NCBI GenBank assembly: GCA_963556495.2
Contig: OY747702.1
Span: forward strand, 52,973,286 to 53,037,285
Source: Valencia hispanica
Taxonomy: Eukaryota > Chordata > Actinopteri > Cyprinodontiformes > Valenciidae
Direction of reading: 5' to 3'
Length of the DNA: 64,000 bases
Each line of letters opens with the position of its first letter. Position 1 is the first letter of the stretch. A model generated the notes under the pieces. That model worked only from the letters and a program-made list of their open reading frames with translations. It was not told the origin of the DNA and searched no databases. The position numbers and the translations under genes are program-made. Shown piece by piece: positions 41,828 to 52,119 of this stretch.

Positions 41828-42073
41828 ATGTCCGGCTGGACAGTGGCGTGGCTCCAGCGTGCGCTTCGGGACAGGGGTATCCCTTTCAGCTGCTCCGCCA
41901 ACAAGGCCCATCTTTTCGAGCTCCTCTTTCCACCTCCTCCGCCCCGTTCATCCCCATCCCGTCCCCGGCTTCCCGCTTCTGCTGTTCCCGTCCCTTCGCG
42001 GGCAGAACTTCCGGTGACGCAGTTCCCCCCCATACAGCAGGGCCGTACCAGTCCATTAATGGTCCCCCTTTAG
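41828..42073 (+). CDS. SAP-like small ORF, 81 residues
   Basis: From the ATG at 41828 the frame reads MSGWTVAWLQRALRDRGIPF, SCSANKAHLFELLF, then a Pro-rich tail to TAG at 42071-42073. Two short helices with conserved spacing of leucines, Arg-x-x-x-Gly and Lys-x-x-Leu resemble a SAP DNA-binding motif, which occurs at the start of proteins of several teleost mobile elements. I chose this ATG because upstream residues in the frame are low-complexity. There is no partner ORF downstream; AT-rich DNA follows. It may be the truncated first ORF of a retroelement. Family uncertain. Confidence 0.4.
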   Translation: MSGWTVAWLQRALRDRGIPFSCSANKAHLFELLFPPPPPRSSPSRPRLPASAVPVPSRAELPVTQFPPIQQGRTSPLMVPL

Positions 42074-42481
42074 GTGTAGGTCCACTGGACAATGGTTCGA
42101 TACGGTTGGGGCAGAGCTACTGGCGTCACATAACACAGTAAGTTAAAATGTCACCCCCGCGACAACTTTACACACCGGTCCTCTGTTCCGCACGGAGCCT
42201 TTTACTAAACACAGCAGTTGTATTTGTGTAAAGAAAAAAACAAAAAGCAAGAAAGACAACCATGAGCTGCTGTATGGACTCCATTATTATTGTTGTTTCT
42301 TCCATCTCTTCTTCTGTGTTTTTCGCGCATCACCCACTTCTTCATCCTTCCAGCATGACGCCACGCAAGCGTTCAGGGTAAACCCCGCCTGCTCAAGGAG
42401 AGTTCAGTAGGCAGTAGAAAAGGTCCAATGAAAAGTCAGAATTACGCAATAGCGGACAAGTCTGCGTGTTCCTGTGTATCC
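42074..42481. other. Unassigned sequence between the SAP-like ORF and an L1-like tail
   Basis: Contains the motif TGTCACCCCCGCGACAAC and a GCGTGGCGT-bearing stretch that may be the rim of a DNA transposon. No termini or ORFs are supported. Confidence 0.3.
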
Positions 42482-43444
42482 GTCAGGTTGGGTCTTGGGC
42501 TGCCCTCTTGCTTGGAGCATTTCAGGCCCCCCACCAAATGAGGGGTCTATTTCCCCTCTGTCACTCAGTGCCGGTGACTGATGCCTCTGCCCGCCGGTGC
42601 GTTGGTAGCTCTTGATGTCCAGGGCTGGGTGCTCCAGTATGCCTGTTCATCCCTGGTGCCTGCCTGCCTGGCTGGGCCTGGGTTTACCGGATTATCCATC
42701 GGCCAGTGTGCTGGGCCGATGTTCTCCGGCCTCTTTGGGGGGGCGGGGGGTGGTTTGGGCAATGTTTGGTGGAACCTGCTGGGTGGCTCGGCAGGCCTCA
42801 GGCCCGGTGTCTCCACTTGATCTCCTGTTCTGTGTGTTTTGTGCTTGGTCAATTCATTGGTGGGTTTGACTGACCTTGGTTGGATGCTTGGTTTTGGTGA
42901 TCTGCGGTGTGCGGGAATGAGATTTGGGAGCTGATTGAGCTCTGTGTCCGGGTGCTTGCTGTTCTTGGCCTGGGGATGTCGTCCATCCGCAGGGACTATT
43001 TGTGTGGCACCCCGTGGCATGGGGAGGGCATTGGGATGTCGGCTGTGGGTACTGGCCCAGGGTGGCGTAGCACGCCGGCATATGGCTTGCCATAGCCCCC
43101 GTCAGCTGGTCCCTGGTCGGGTCCCTGCTGGGGGGGTGGGCCTCCGTCGTACCTCAGGTCTCCAGGTCAATGGCTGGATCCTGGTGTAGCCGGAACCCAT
43201 GCACTCATCGCTGTGGCCCCCCGGGCCCCCTGCATTGTAGCTCCTGGATGATTCCCCTGGGGCTCTCCTCTGCTCCTCTCTTTAGGGGTGCGGTCAGCTC
43301 TGCCTGGGGCTCCTGTGCTTTGGGAGTCCTTTGGATATCTATTTTCTCCGATCTCCTTCGTGTCTGTGTTGATTCCTGGGAGGCGGATCAATTACTCTTC
43401 ACACCAGCTATTACAGATGGCATTCTTGGGCTTAGGTTAGCATT

Positions 43445-43878
43445 CATCCATCCATTTTCTATACCCGTCCATCCTAATGCAGGGTTGCTGGTGCCTATCT
43501 CCAGCGGTCATGGGTCGAGAGGCGGAGTTACACCCTGGACAGGTCGCCAGTCCATCGCAGGGCAAGACAGAGACATACAGGACAAACAACCATACACACA
43601 CACACACTCTTACCTAAGGGCAATTTAGAGAAACCAATTCACCTAACAGTCATATTTTTGGACTGTGGGAAGAAGCCGGAGTACCCGGAGAGAACCCCCG
43701 CATGCACAGGGAGAACATGCAAACTCCATGCAGAAAGACCTTTTTTCCCTCTATATTCTCCCACTTGGAACTATCTTTTGGAGACACTCCATTAATTATC
43801 GCCAGGATTCGAACCCAGGACCTTCTTGCTGCAAGGCAACAGTGCTACCAACTGCGCCACTGTGCAGCCACTGCTCAA
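43445..43878 (+). mobile_element. Interspersed repeat with 9-bp target duplication
   Basis: 434 bp starting CATCCATCCATTTTCTATAC, through GGAGTACCCGGAGAGAACCC and GAACATGCAAACTCCATGCA, to ATTCGAACCCAGGACCTTCT and CCACTGTGCAGCCACTGC. It is a very common teleost repeat whose superfamily I will not name. GTTAGCATT occurs just before (43436-43444) and after (43879-43887). A 60-bp foreign patch interrupts it. Confidence 0.8.
43741..43800 (+). repeat. 60-bp patch identical to 44670-44729
   Basis: The bases starting TTTTTTCCCTCTATATTCTC and ending CCATTAATTATC match, base for base, an internal part of the L2-III reverse transcriptase 930 bp downstream. They sit in the middle of the 43445-43878 repeat, replacing a few of its bases. 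Confidence 0.95.
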
Positions 43879-44087
43879 GTTAGCATTACTATTTTATTTG
43901 CAGTGGATTCTGGCTTTGATGTTGGATCTTTTGCTTTTGACACGGTCGACCACACAATCTTACTCTCTCACTTGCAACAAGATATTGGGATTACAGGGTC
44001 CGCCCCGAATGGTTTCGGTCCGTTTTTTCAGACAGAACTTTTAGCGTCATGATTGATAACTCTGCCTCTGAACCAGCAATACTATCA

Positions 44088-44610
44088 TTCAAAATTCAAT
44101 TCAATTCAATTCAAAATTACTTTATTAATCCCAAAGGGAAATTAAATGTTGTTGTAACTCATTAAGCAAGTTCCTTCAAAGATTTGTTGTAGATGCTGAT
44201 GGCTGTGGGTAGGGATGATCTCTTGTAGTTCTCCACAGATCTGAAGAAGCCTCTGACTGAAGACGCGCTGTAGTTGTATGACAGTCTGATGTAGAGGATA
44301 CTCTGGATCTATGGCGTCTTCTTTTCAACTCATCAGGGTTTTGTGGCTGTATTTGAGGTATTATTTGAGCTTTTGTGATGTTAATCAGCTGCTGCCAGTT
44401 GTTAACCACCTTGTTGCCATGGTTATGCATCATAACAAATGTCCAAAAATAAAAAGTATCAGCAAAAATCCTTCCAGCTGCACAGCATTCAAAACCAGAG
44501 AGAACAGTTGTCCACAAAAACAATGTTTCTACCAGAAATGGAAGAATAAAAGTTTAAAAAAAGAAAAAAATATGAACCAAAGTAACAGAGCTACTCCAAC
44601 ATGCTGCCAC
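44088..44610 (-). mobile_element. CR1/Rex1-type LINE 3' fragment inserted in L2-III
   Basis: The minus strand ends in AATAAAGTAATTTTGAATTG pentamers (plus-strand 44092-44125). Before that it encodes RSVENYKRSSLPTAISIYNK and SLKEL and a stop. The rest (44340-44600) has no clear frame. It separates LINE residues SASEPAIL (44070) from [13 protein letters not shown] (44612). It resembles 15640-15830. Confidence 0.65.
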
Positions 44611-44611
44611 C

Positions 44612-45375
44612 TTGAGCGGCGCAATTCCGGAATGTGGGGTACCTCAGGGCTCTGTATTAGGCCCATTGCTTTTTTCCCTCTATATTCTCCCACTTGGAAC
44701 TATCTTTTGGAGACACTCCATTAATTATCACCTTTATGCTGATTATTGCCAGCTATACGTTTCTGTTAAACCAAACGATAATGTGTACCCTCTCCTTGAT
44801 TGTCTTAGTGACATCAAGAACTGGCTTTCCTCCAACTTCCTTCGTGTAAATTATGCAAAAACTAAGTAATTCTTTTTAACTCAGGTTCTATCTCCCCTCC
44901 CAATCATGACCTTGCTTCCCTCTCTCCCCATCTTAAACCTTCTGTCATAAACCTTGGCGTTAAGATGGATGTGGGATTAAAGATGGACTCTCAGATAAGT
45001 CTAACTGTCAAAACTTGTTTCCATCTACGTCGCCTCGCTAGACTAAAAGCCATTCTGAGGAGGCGTCACTTTGAATCTGTTATCCATGCATTCGTTACCT
45101 CTAGACTTGATTACTCTAATTCGGTCCTATATGGAGTCTGTAAGTCCTCAATTACCCGTCTGCAGTTGGTACAGAATGCTGCTGCTAGACTTTTGACTGG
45201 TGGTCATAGAAGGGATCATATTACCCCAGTCCTGGCTGAGCTGCACTGGCTAGCTGTCCATTTCCGCATTCAATTTAAGATTTCATTGTTTGTTTTTAAA
45301 GCACTCCATGGTTTGGCCCCAACTTATCTCACTAATCTGTTATTATACCCCCGGCCGCTCCTTGAGGTCAGCTGA
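44612..45375 (+). pseudogene. L2-III reverse transcriptase palm and tail domain, copy 1
   Basis: Frame 44612-44869 reads [20 protein letters not shown] (motif B), then [15 protein letters not shown]. The expected YADDTQLY is YADYCQLY here, so the second catalytic Asp of motif C is Tyr. It stops after NYAKTK. A second frame (44965-45375) continues with TCFHLRRLARLKAILRRRH, FVTSRLDYSNSVLYG, LVQNAAARLLTG and ITPVLAELHWLAVHFRIQF. The remainder to about 45530 is frameshifted. Not functional. Confidence 0.85.
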
Positions 45376-45740
45376 ACTCCAGCGTTTGCGGGTACCTAGA
45401 GCCCATTGTAAGACTTGCCGGTACAGGCATTCTCCGCATGTGCCCCTCGACTGTGGAACCAGCTTCCTCCACTGGTTAGGTTAGTGCAAACCGTATCTGC
45501 TTTAAAAAGTTGGTTGAAACCCCATTTTTAATCACTGGCAATTAATGTTGCTTTGTAGTTTAGGTTGCATTCTCTGTATGCAGGTAGATTGCTTCCTCAT
45601 TGTATTTCTCCTTTTTACTTCTTTCTTTTAATTTTTCCTTCTTATCCTGTATTTTAAATATGTGTTGTACAGCACTTTGCTCTGTCCTTATGCTGGTTTT
45701 AAATGTGCTTTATAAATAAAGCTGGTATGGTATGGCATGG

Positions 45741-46988
45741 TTACTAAATCTTGTAATAATCGGTGCCATGAGCTTTTCAGTGACTCTGTTATTGTTATTG
45801 TACCAGACTAGTTTTTGGTTTTTAAACTATCTATTTTATAGCGGAACTGTATTTTGAATAGCATAAATAACAATCCTGATTTTTTTTAATGACCACTAGT
45901 GATTTGCAGACCGCACAAATAGGTAAACAATGTTTATCAGCGCTAATGAACAGAGCTATTATTAGGATCTAGCACAGACAAAGGAAACACTCCAGTAAAA
46001 CAGAGTAACTAATGTTGTATTAGTAAAATTACCATCTGTCAATAACCTTATAAAAACACTGTTTATACCATAGGCCAAACAGCCTACTTGTACCCAGGCA
46101 ATTGATGAATGAAATCTTACAAATGCAGCAAAAACAATCTTTAAATTGTTCATCCTAAGCTAATTTATATCTGCCCAGACACAGCCTTACTTGAATGATT
46201 CTTAGATCTCCATAGAAAGGTGAATCCATTGTCTGGTCTGGATTCTCAGCAGTAACTTGGGGAAAATAAGATGTAGTTAGCTGATTGGCTAGCAGCAGCT
46301 GTGTAGGGGTGCAGCTAGCAGCAACACTCATTGCTATGTGGCTAGCGACGGTTGCGCTAGGAAAAGGCTTCTGAGCGTCCGGTCCTTCTTCCCACTCCTG
46401 TTCTGGGCAAATGGGCAGCTTTCGGCACAGCAGCTTCGGCAAAACTGTGCATCTTCTCCCATAGCAGGACAGCAGAGCCTCAGTCGCAGAGAGGCTCTCT
46501 CTCCCTCTCTCTCTTTGGTGGAATCTGTAATTTAAAGATTCCTTCTGCAGAGTTATGAACAAGTCGGGTTGAAGGCTTATTCCATTGGCCGGAATACAGT
46601 TACCTGATCCAGGATCAGCAGACGGTTCACATATTTTGGATCCAAGCTTCTTCCAGAAGCTTGCTCCTCCCGCCAGTGAAAGACTGTTTAAAGTACGCAC
46701 CCTCTTCAGTGCAGCAATTGACGTGACGAGGACACGATGGGGTGGAACTTATGCTTAAATAGGGGTGATGATTTCACACATTCACGCAGTAATATTCTTC
46801 CTCTTCCTGTTGAAAGTGAATGTGCGTTTAATGCAGTGTCTTCTAGGATTATTTTAACAGCCAGGAGGTCTGTCTCTGTAGTCTAGTCCTGTGATCATTG
46901 CTGATGGCACAACATGCTTTGATGGGTCTTTTTTTTTCATTAGTCCAACTACACCTAAGTTCCTCAGACCTGGCTGTCTAGTCTAAAT
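45741..46988. other. Unassigned sequence with one long minus-strand frame
   Basis: A 181-codon frame (46155-46700, minus) starts MRTLNSLSLAGGASFWKKLG and shows no domain, signal or splice context. Its GGCGGGAGGAGCAAGC segment resembles, vaguely, fish interspersed repeats. Not called as a gene. Confidence 0.3.
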
Positions 46989-47110
46989 CAGGGTGCCTAA
47001 GTCAAGTCCTGCTACTGTTCTGCAACTTTTAGCTGTGTCCCTTCTCCAACACACCTGAATTAAAAGTAGTCTTGTTACCAGGCCTCTGCAGAGCTGAATG
47101 ACATGTATTG
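46989..47110. mobile_element. Truncated MITE related to 33092-33316
   Basis: CAGGGTGCCTAAGTCAAGTC at the left end and ACCAGGCCTCTGCAGAGC inside match the complete MITE. The right end is missing. Confidence 0.7.
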
Positions 47111-48540
47111 AAGGCAGTTATTTTTCAATAACAATAACAGAGACATAGAACTGGCACCTTTTACACTCACAATCCTGAAAGGAGTAAAACTAAATACCAT
47201 CTGCAAAATGTGATAAGAGATGCCATACTATTTGTAAATAATTTGTTCCAGGATTATTCCTCAGAAAGGATATGACACTGGCCCTACAACACAACCCTGA
47301 GGGTCCCCAAAGACCAGACCAACTGTATCTGACTGGACCTTCCTCATAGAAACACTGAAGGTTCAGATTTAAATTTATGTCTATAAATATCAGGTGTTAT
47401 AAAGACAGATAAAATAAGTAGACTGAATCCTACAGAGTGTTCCTTCTTTTACTAGCAAAAGGACACAGTGTTTCCTCTCGAGAATTCCCATCATTGCGTT
47501 CTTCTTATCATAAACTCAAGCTACAGTATACTGCTCATAAAACCTTCTTGAGATGTTCCCGGCACAGGGGAAGTGATATTTCCTCAGGACATCTCTACGG
47601 ATCTTTTCATGGACAAGGAAGCGGAGAGGACTGTTTTGCTTTAGTGAGTTCTCAGAGATGACAGAAAATTGTCTGTTTTGTTTATTTCCTCTCTTCCCGC
47701 ACTGTTAGGTCACAAAGCTCCTCCAAACACCGCCTTCAGCAGTTTTGTCCCCACTGCTTCCAAGACTGTTTGTTTTCTTTCAGCCTCTATCTTTTGTTGT
47801 TGGTGGATTTTGTCTTCCAGACACAGCTCAGGGAGGAAATTTGTTGAGGTTGTATCTACAGAAGTGCGTTTGAGAGAGCTTGTCCTTATCTCGAGTCTGC
47901 CCGAAGGGCAGGAAGTCACTGGCTGAGAGGAAAAGCCAATGTAATCTAATAGACATCCGAAAGTAGCAGGAGGTTGGGAATTCTTCAGAAGAGATGAGAT
48001 CAGGGGGAAGTGGAGGTTAACCCTTGAATGTGTCAGGAAGACAACCAGATTTAGTAGCAGGTCAGAACTTGCAAGTCATCCACAGGAAATTAAAAACAAA
48101 TTTCTTGTGTGCACTTTCATCTTACCTCAAGGATCTTTCAGGATTGCTGGGTTTTTTGTGTTTTTATGTTTTTTTTTTTAGATTTCTAGTCTTCCGAATG
48201 GCTGCTGATGTACAGTTTTGTATGAAGGTATGTGAGGATGCATGAAGATTGTGTGAATCAGGTCCCACAATGGAAAACAAGCATACATATCCAGATTGAT
48301 GTTACTGGGCTGGGATAGTCTGAAATGATAATATTATGCATTACGGGAATCGGCCTCTTTTTGCTTAAATCAAAGTTAAGTTTCAGTCAAAACAGTTTTT
48401 TGTTATGTTCAGGATCCTCAGTATTTAACATTGATAATAGTTCAGTAATTATACTATGAACCATTATGACCAATAACAGATTTTGTATGAATAACCAAAC
48501 TAGGTGGTCAGCTCTTTCAACAAGATCACTGTAAAGCATT
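47111..48540. other. Unassigned sequence
   Basis: A minus-strand frame at 47710-47919 includes LCLEDKIHQQQKIEAERKQT and VLEAVGTKLLKAVFGGAL, a plausible coiled-coil stretch. There is no good donor or acceptor on either side, so I leave it as a possible exon only. Confidence 0.25.
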
Positions 48541-49375
48541 ATGGACAGTCAAAGCCGCGGCCCCTGCAGTCCCGGGGGCCCCTTCGTCGGCCGGTCCCTT
48601 GTCGGGTCCCTCCTGGGGGGTGGGGTGCCCCTGGGCCCCGGCTCCCCCGGTCCGTTGACCGGCCCGCCCCGGCGCGGGCGGTTGCTGGCGGAGCCCGTGG
48701 GCTCGTCACTGCTGCCCCCCGGGCCCCTGCATAGTGGCCGCTGGATATTCCCCTGGGGTTCTCTTTTTCTCCTCTCTTGGGGGATGCGGTCGGCCCCGCC
48801 CGGATCCGCCTGGGGCTCTGGCGGTCCTTTGGACATCTTTGCTCCGATCTCCTTCATGTCTGCATCGATTCCTGTGGGACGGATTGATGTCTTCTCACAC
48901 CAACTATCGAACACTCTTATGGAGAAACCTTATATGCACCAGCATGCTAACACACACACATAGATGTGGGGTCTCTGGTGTTTAAGGATATATTCTTGGG
49001 CTGAGGTTATCATTACTAGAGCTTGATTAATCGGTACCATGAGTTTTTCTGTGACATTGTTGTTGTATTTTTATATCTATTTTTATGTGATGTGGTTGTG
49101 TAATTCTTAAGTTCACAATGTTTGGTTGGTTTTGTCGATGTTCCTTTTTCGTGTTTTGTTTTTCCCCCTCTCTCTGCCGTCCTGTGGGTATGGAGGCAGA
49201 CTTCAATGTTTTCCTGTGTTCTCTTTGTTCCCCTTCCTCTCTTGTATTTTCAACTCACCCTCTCTCATGACATTTTGTTTCCTACCTCTCTTCTTCATCT
49301 TCCTTCTTTCTTCTCCTTAATTTTCCGTCTCCGTGTCCATAACATCAGCAAATAAAAACCCCAACAATTCATAAT
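48541..49375 (+). mobile_element. L1-like 3' end, plus strand
   Basis: Closely matches the inverted 1240-2080: CCGCGGCCCCTGCAGTCCCG at the start, ACCTTATATGCACCAGCATG at 48924, GGTATGGAGGCAGACTTCAA at 49187, ending GTCCATAACATCAGCAAATA and AAAACCCCAACAATTCATAA. It is 5'-truncated within the GC-rich 3' region, so it carries no coding sequence; the open frames over it are spurious. Confidence 0.85.
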
Positions 49376-49559
49376 AAAGATTTTTCACACATAAATCAAG
49401 TGGAGTACTATAGCAAAAGCTGTACTGCTCCGCTTGTGAAAGTAAATCTGTTGGGCTTCTACTTGGTACTCAGACACCAATTCTGAGCTCCACACTGCCA
49501 AACAGGACACGTTTAAAAAAAAAAAAAAAAATCTGTTCTCTTCAGCTTATCCAAGATCA

Positions 49560-49870
49560 GATTCGAGAGATGACAGGTTCTGGAAGGAAACCCAGAAATC
49601 CCTGTCCCCATTGATCCTCTAAAGCTTTTTGTAAGGGGTCCCAAGGTGTTCCCAGACCAGATAGGTTAAATGGTTCCCCCCGGTGTGGGACATGCCAGAA
49701 AAACCTTTTAAAAAAACAACACCTGAGAGGCATTCTGATCAAATGCCCAAACTATCTGAACTGTTTTCTTTCCATATAGAGGAGTAAGTGGGTCTACTTT
49801 GAGCTCCCATCCTATGCCTAATGCTGAGCCCTGTCACACTATAGAGGAAGCTCAGTCATGACCCTTGTTT
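49560..49870 (-). mobile_element. Old non-LTR fragment
   Basis: The minus strand contains LSGLGTPWDPLQKALEDQWG and, on the plus strand, GAGGCATTCTGATCAAATGC and CTTTCCATATAGAGGAGTAA. These recall a very common teleost LINE segment whose more distal part is at 54875-55100. Highly diverged. A 17-base A-run lies just upstream at about 49513-49530. Confidence 0.5.
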
Positions 49871-50269
49871 GATGACTTTAGGACTATAGATGTCCATCTA
49901 TCCATATCCTGTTCCATCCCACATTTGTTCTTCAACAGGAAACAGAGATACCCAAAGTCCTCTGTTTGAAGCAGAGACTGCCCCCCTACCTGGAGAGAGC
50001 AGTCATTTTTTTCCAATTGAGAACCATGGTTTCACACTCTGCGTCGGATCTTGGCATCTTTACACTGGGCTGCAGTCCCCTCTGAAGGTCATGGGTGAAA
50101 GACGCCAACTAAGCAACAACAACAAAAGGAAAAGAGGCCCAAACCAAATACCTTCCACATCACAACTACGCCAAGAGAGACTGTCAATGAACCCCAGAAA
50201 AAGGATTGACCTTGGGAACATAGTCAACTTTTGTTCTGACAATAGGCCATTTTCCACAAAGCTAGTTCC

Positions 50270-50622
50270 AGTGCTAGTTTGTTTTTTGTTTCTGTGGGTT
50301 TTTCTTTCTGATATTATGGACACGGAGACTGAGAATAAAGGGGAAGAAAGAAAGTAGATGAAGAAAGGTGTGGGGGGGGGGGGGAGTAGGGAGAGGGTAA
50401 GTTGAAGATACAAGAGCAGAAAGAAACAAGAACAAAGAAAACACAAGAAAACATCCCAGTCGACTCCACAACCACAGGAGACAGGGAGAGGGAAAAACAA
50501 CAACAAAACAAATCGAACAATGCAAACCAAGAACTACACAACCACAATCCACAAATCGATATAAAGATACAATAACAGCAATAACAGCAATAACGGCAAA
50601 AGACTGAAAAGCTCATGGGCTT
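50270..50622 (-). mobile_element. L1-like 3' end, minus strand, ending in a fold-back
   Basis: GATATTATGGACACGGAGAC through GGAGACAGGGAGAGGGAAAA matches 1265-1460. It contains a 13-base G-run (50372-50384). Its 5' limit coincides with a perfect hairpin at 50598-50633. Confidence 0.75.
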
Positions 50623-50633
50623 TTCAGTCTTTT
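50598..50633. repeat. Perfect hairpin, 15-bp arms, 6-base loop
   Basis: AAAAGACTGAAAAGC, loop TCATGG, GCTTTTCAGTCTTTT. It lies where the L1-like copy is truncated. A T-run after a stem looks like a terminator, but the context is a retroelement breakpoint. Confidence 0.95.
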
Positions 50634-50639
50634 GGTTAT

Positions 50640-52118
50640 TCACCGCCAAAGCACCTGTTAACTGGTGTCAGCCTGGCACCAACTCCTTGCTGGGCCAGAG
50701 CTGGTACTTGCTAAGAATGGGGCTCTCCCACTCCCCGCATGCTGATGCAACCAACGTGAGGGTTGGGATTACAAAATCGAAGCGAGACACACAATGGACA
50801 TAACCAAAAAGTGTATATGTACACATCTTTGCAAATCAAGCAAAGTATGGAAGCATAAAAGCAGCAATTGTAAGGGCACAATGAACTCTTCCATTGTTAA
50901 AACCTCTCTCTCTGTTCTTATGTTCCTGTTTTCATTTCTTCACAGTTTCTATACAGTTGCATTGCAATGCTTTAGGTGATGGTATGACGCAGCACAGACT
51001 AGGCCCTACAACAGTGGAAAAGCAATCAGTACTTTGAAAGAACTGTCTAAGAACCAACTAAGCACTGACTCTGGCACCAGCACTGAACTAGCACTGGTTC
51101 TTTTTTGGCTGAAAATCCTTGAATGACGACACAGCTGGTGCTTTTAGAACTGATAGCCCCTAAATCAAGTACCCCATCTTTGCACCACAAACAAAATACC
51201 TCAAGGGACACAACTTTAACCATTTTTTCAAACCCACAAAATATATGTAGGGAGGAGAACCACACTCCCATCAACTTCTCAACAACTCTGTGAGGGTTAA
51301 GATCTGGTTCACTGTTCCATAGCCAGAACAAAAAGCAGTTATTTTAGTAGAAGTTAATATAATACATTCACCATAACAAGTCAAATGCATGATTCTATAT
51401 GAGTATCAATAATGAACCTCTAACACTTATGTGGTTTGATGTATAAGGAGATCGTAGGAATAATCTGTTTCTTTACCACGTTCTAAAATGATTTAAATGT
51501 AACATCAATTTAATGCAAGTCAATTTAAATTAATCAGGGTGTGCAGCTTTGTAAAAGTAGGAACTTTGACAGTTGGCCGCCTTGGAGCATACAGATGTGT
51601 TTCAATACACCAAGCAGGAAAGAAATCAGCAATGTCCTTCATAAAGCAATTATTGCTTTGCAGCTGTGCAACCAACTGCTCCCCCATGCAGCCTAAGAAG
51701 GATTACTTTAAAGTGGAAAACTTCAAAGGCCTGTCAATCTTCAAGTTCACTGCAAGATCAAAATAGAGGAAAAGGCTTCAGTTAGCATGTCAGATGTTAA
51801 AGTTCATGATAGGACAATTAGGAAAAGACTGAACGAGCATGGTTCATATCGATAGGGCAATAACTGAAACTCACTAAAAGGAAAAAGTCGGAATACATCG
51901 TTTGCAAAGTTGCATCTGAATAAACAACTTTGAAATAATTTTCTTTGGTCACACGAGAAAAAAGTAGAGCAGAATCTACGTCTCTCTCAGATCAAATAAG
52001 CCTTTTTAAAACAAAACATTAAAGTTCACTTCGTTTGTAATTTGTCTTTTACAGTTTTCCTACTTTTTTTTGCCAGAATAATCATTTTATATCATTTGAA
52101 AAATAACCCAAAGAGATT
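50640..52118. other. Unassigned sequence
   Basis: No supported gene or element. Short frames show no domains. Confidence 0.4.
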
Positions 52119-52119
52119 C

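Larger units (their letters stand above)
42482..43893 (+). mobile_element. L1-like 3' region, plus strand, interrupted
   Basis: From CGTCAGGTTGGGTCTTGG on, this is the diverged, inverted counterpart of 1640-2660, including TCTATTTCCCCTCTGTCACT, the CCGGTG segments and TTCTTGGGCTTAGGTTA near the end. The frames inside are not genes. At 43445 another repeat is inserted; a few L1-like bases resume at 43879 before L2-III begins near 43894. Confidence 0.75.
43894..45740 (+). mobile_element. L2-clade LINE family III, copy 1
   Basis: Pieces of one LINE: motif A region (TVDHTILLSHLQQDIGITGS) at 43935-44060, then an insertion (44088-44610), then motif B onward from 44612, the tail domain, 3' UTR and a TATAAATAAAGCTGGTATGG pentamer tail ending about 45740. 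It is 5'-truncated at motif A. Copy 2 is at 55916-56640 on the minus strand. Confidence 0.85.

Noticed and set aside
41405..42073. A 222-codon frame as a whole
   Set aside because: The part before 41828 is low-complexity and equally open in other frames; only the segment from the ATG at 41828 has a recognisable motif.
42581..43628. Open frames of 60-150 codons, plus strand
   Set aside because: They fall in another copy of the same L1-like 3' region; not shared as proteins between copies.
46155..46700. 181-codon minus-strand frame as a host gene
   Set aside because: No domain, splice or promoter context; part resembles interspersed repeat sequence.
47710..47919. Possible coiled-coil exon, minus strand
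   Set aside because: No convincing splice sites or neighbouring exons; kept only as a remark.
50598..50633. Rho-independent terminator
   Set aside because: Stem plus T-run is fortuitous; eukaryotic sequence and retroelement breakpoint.
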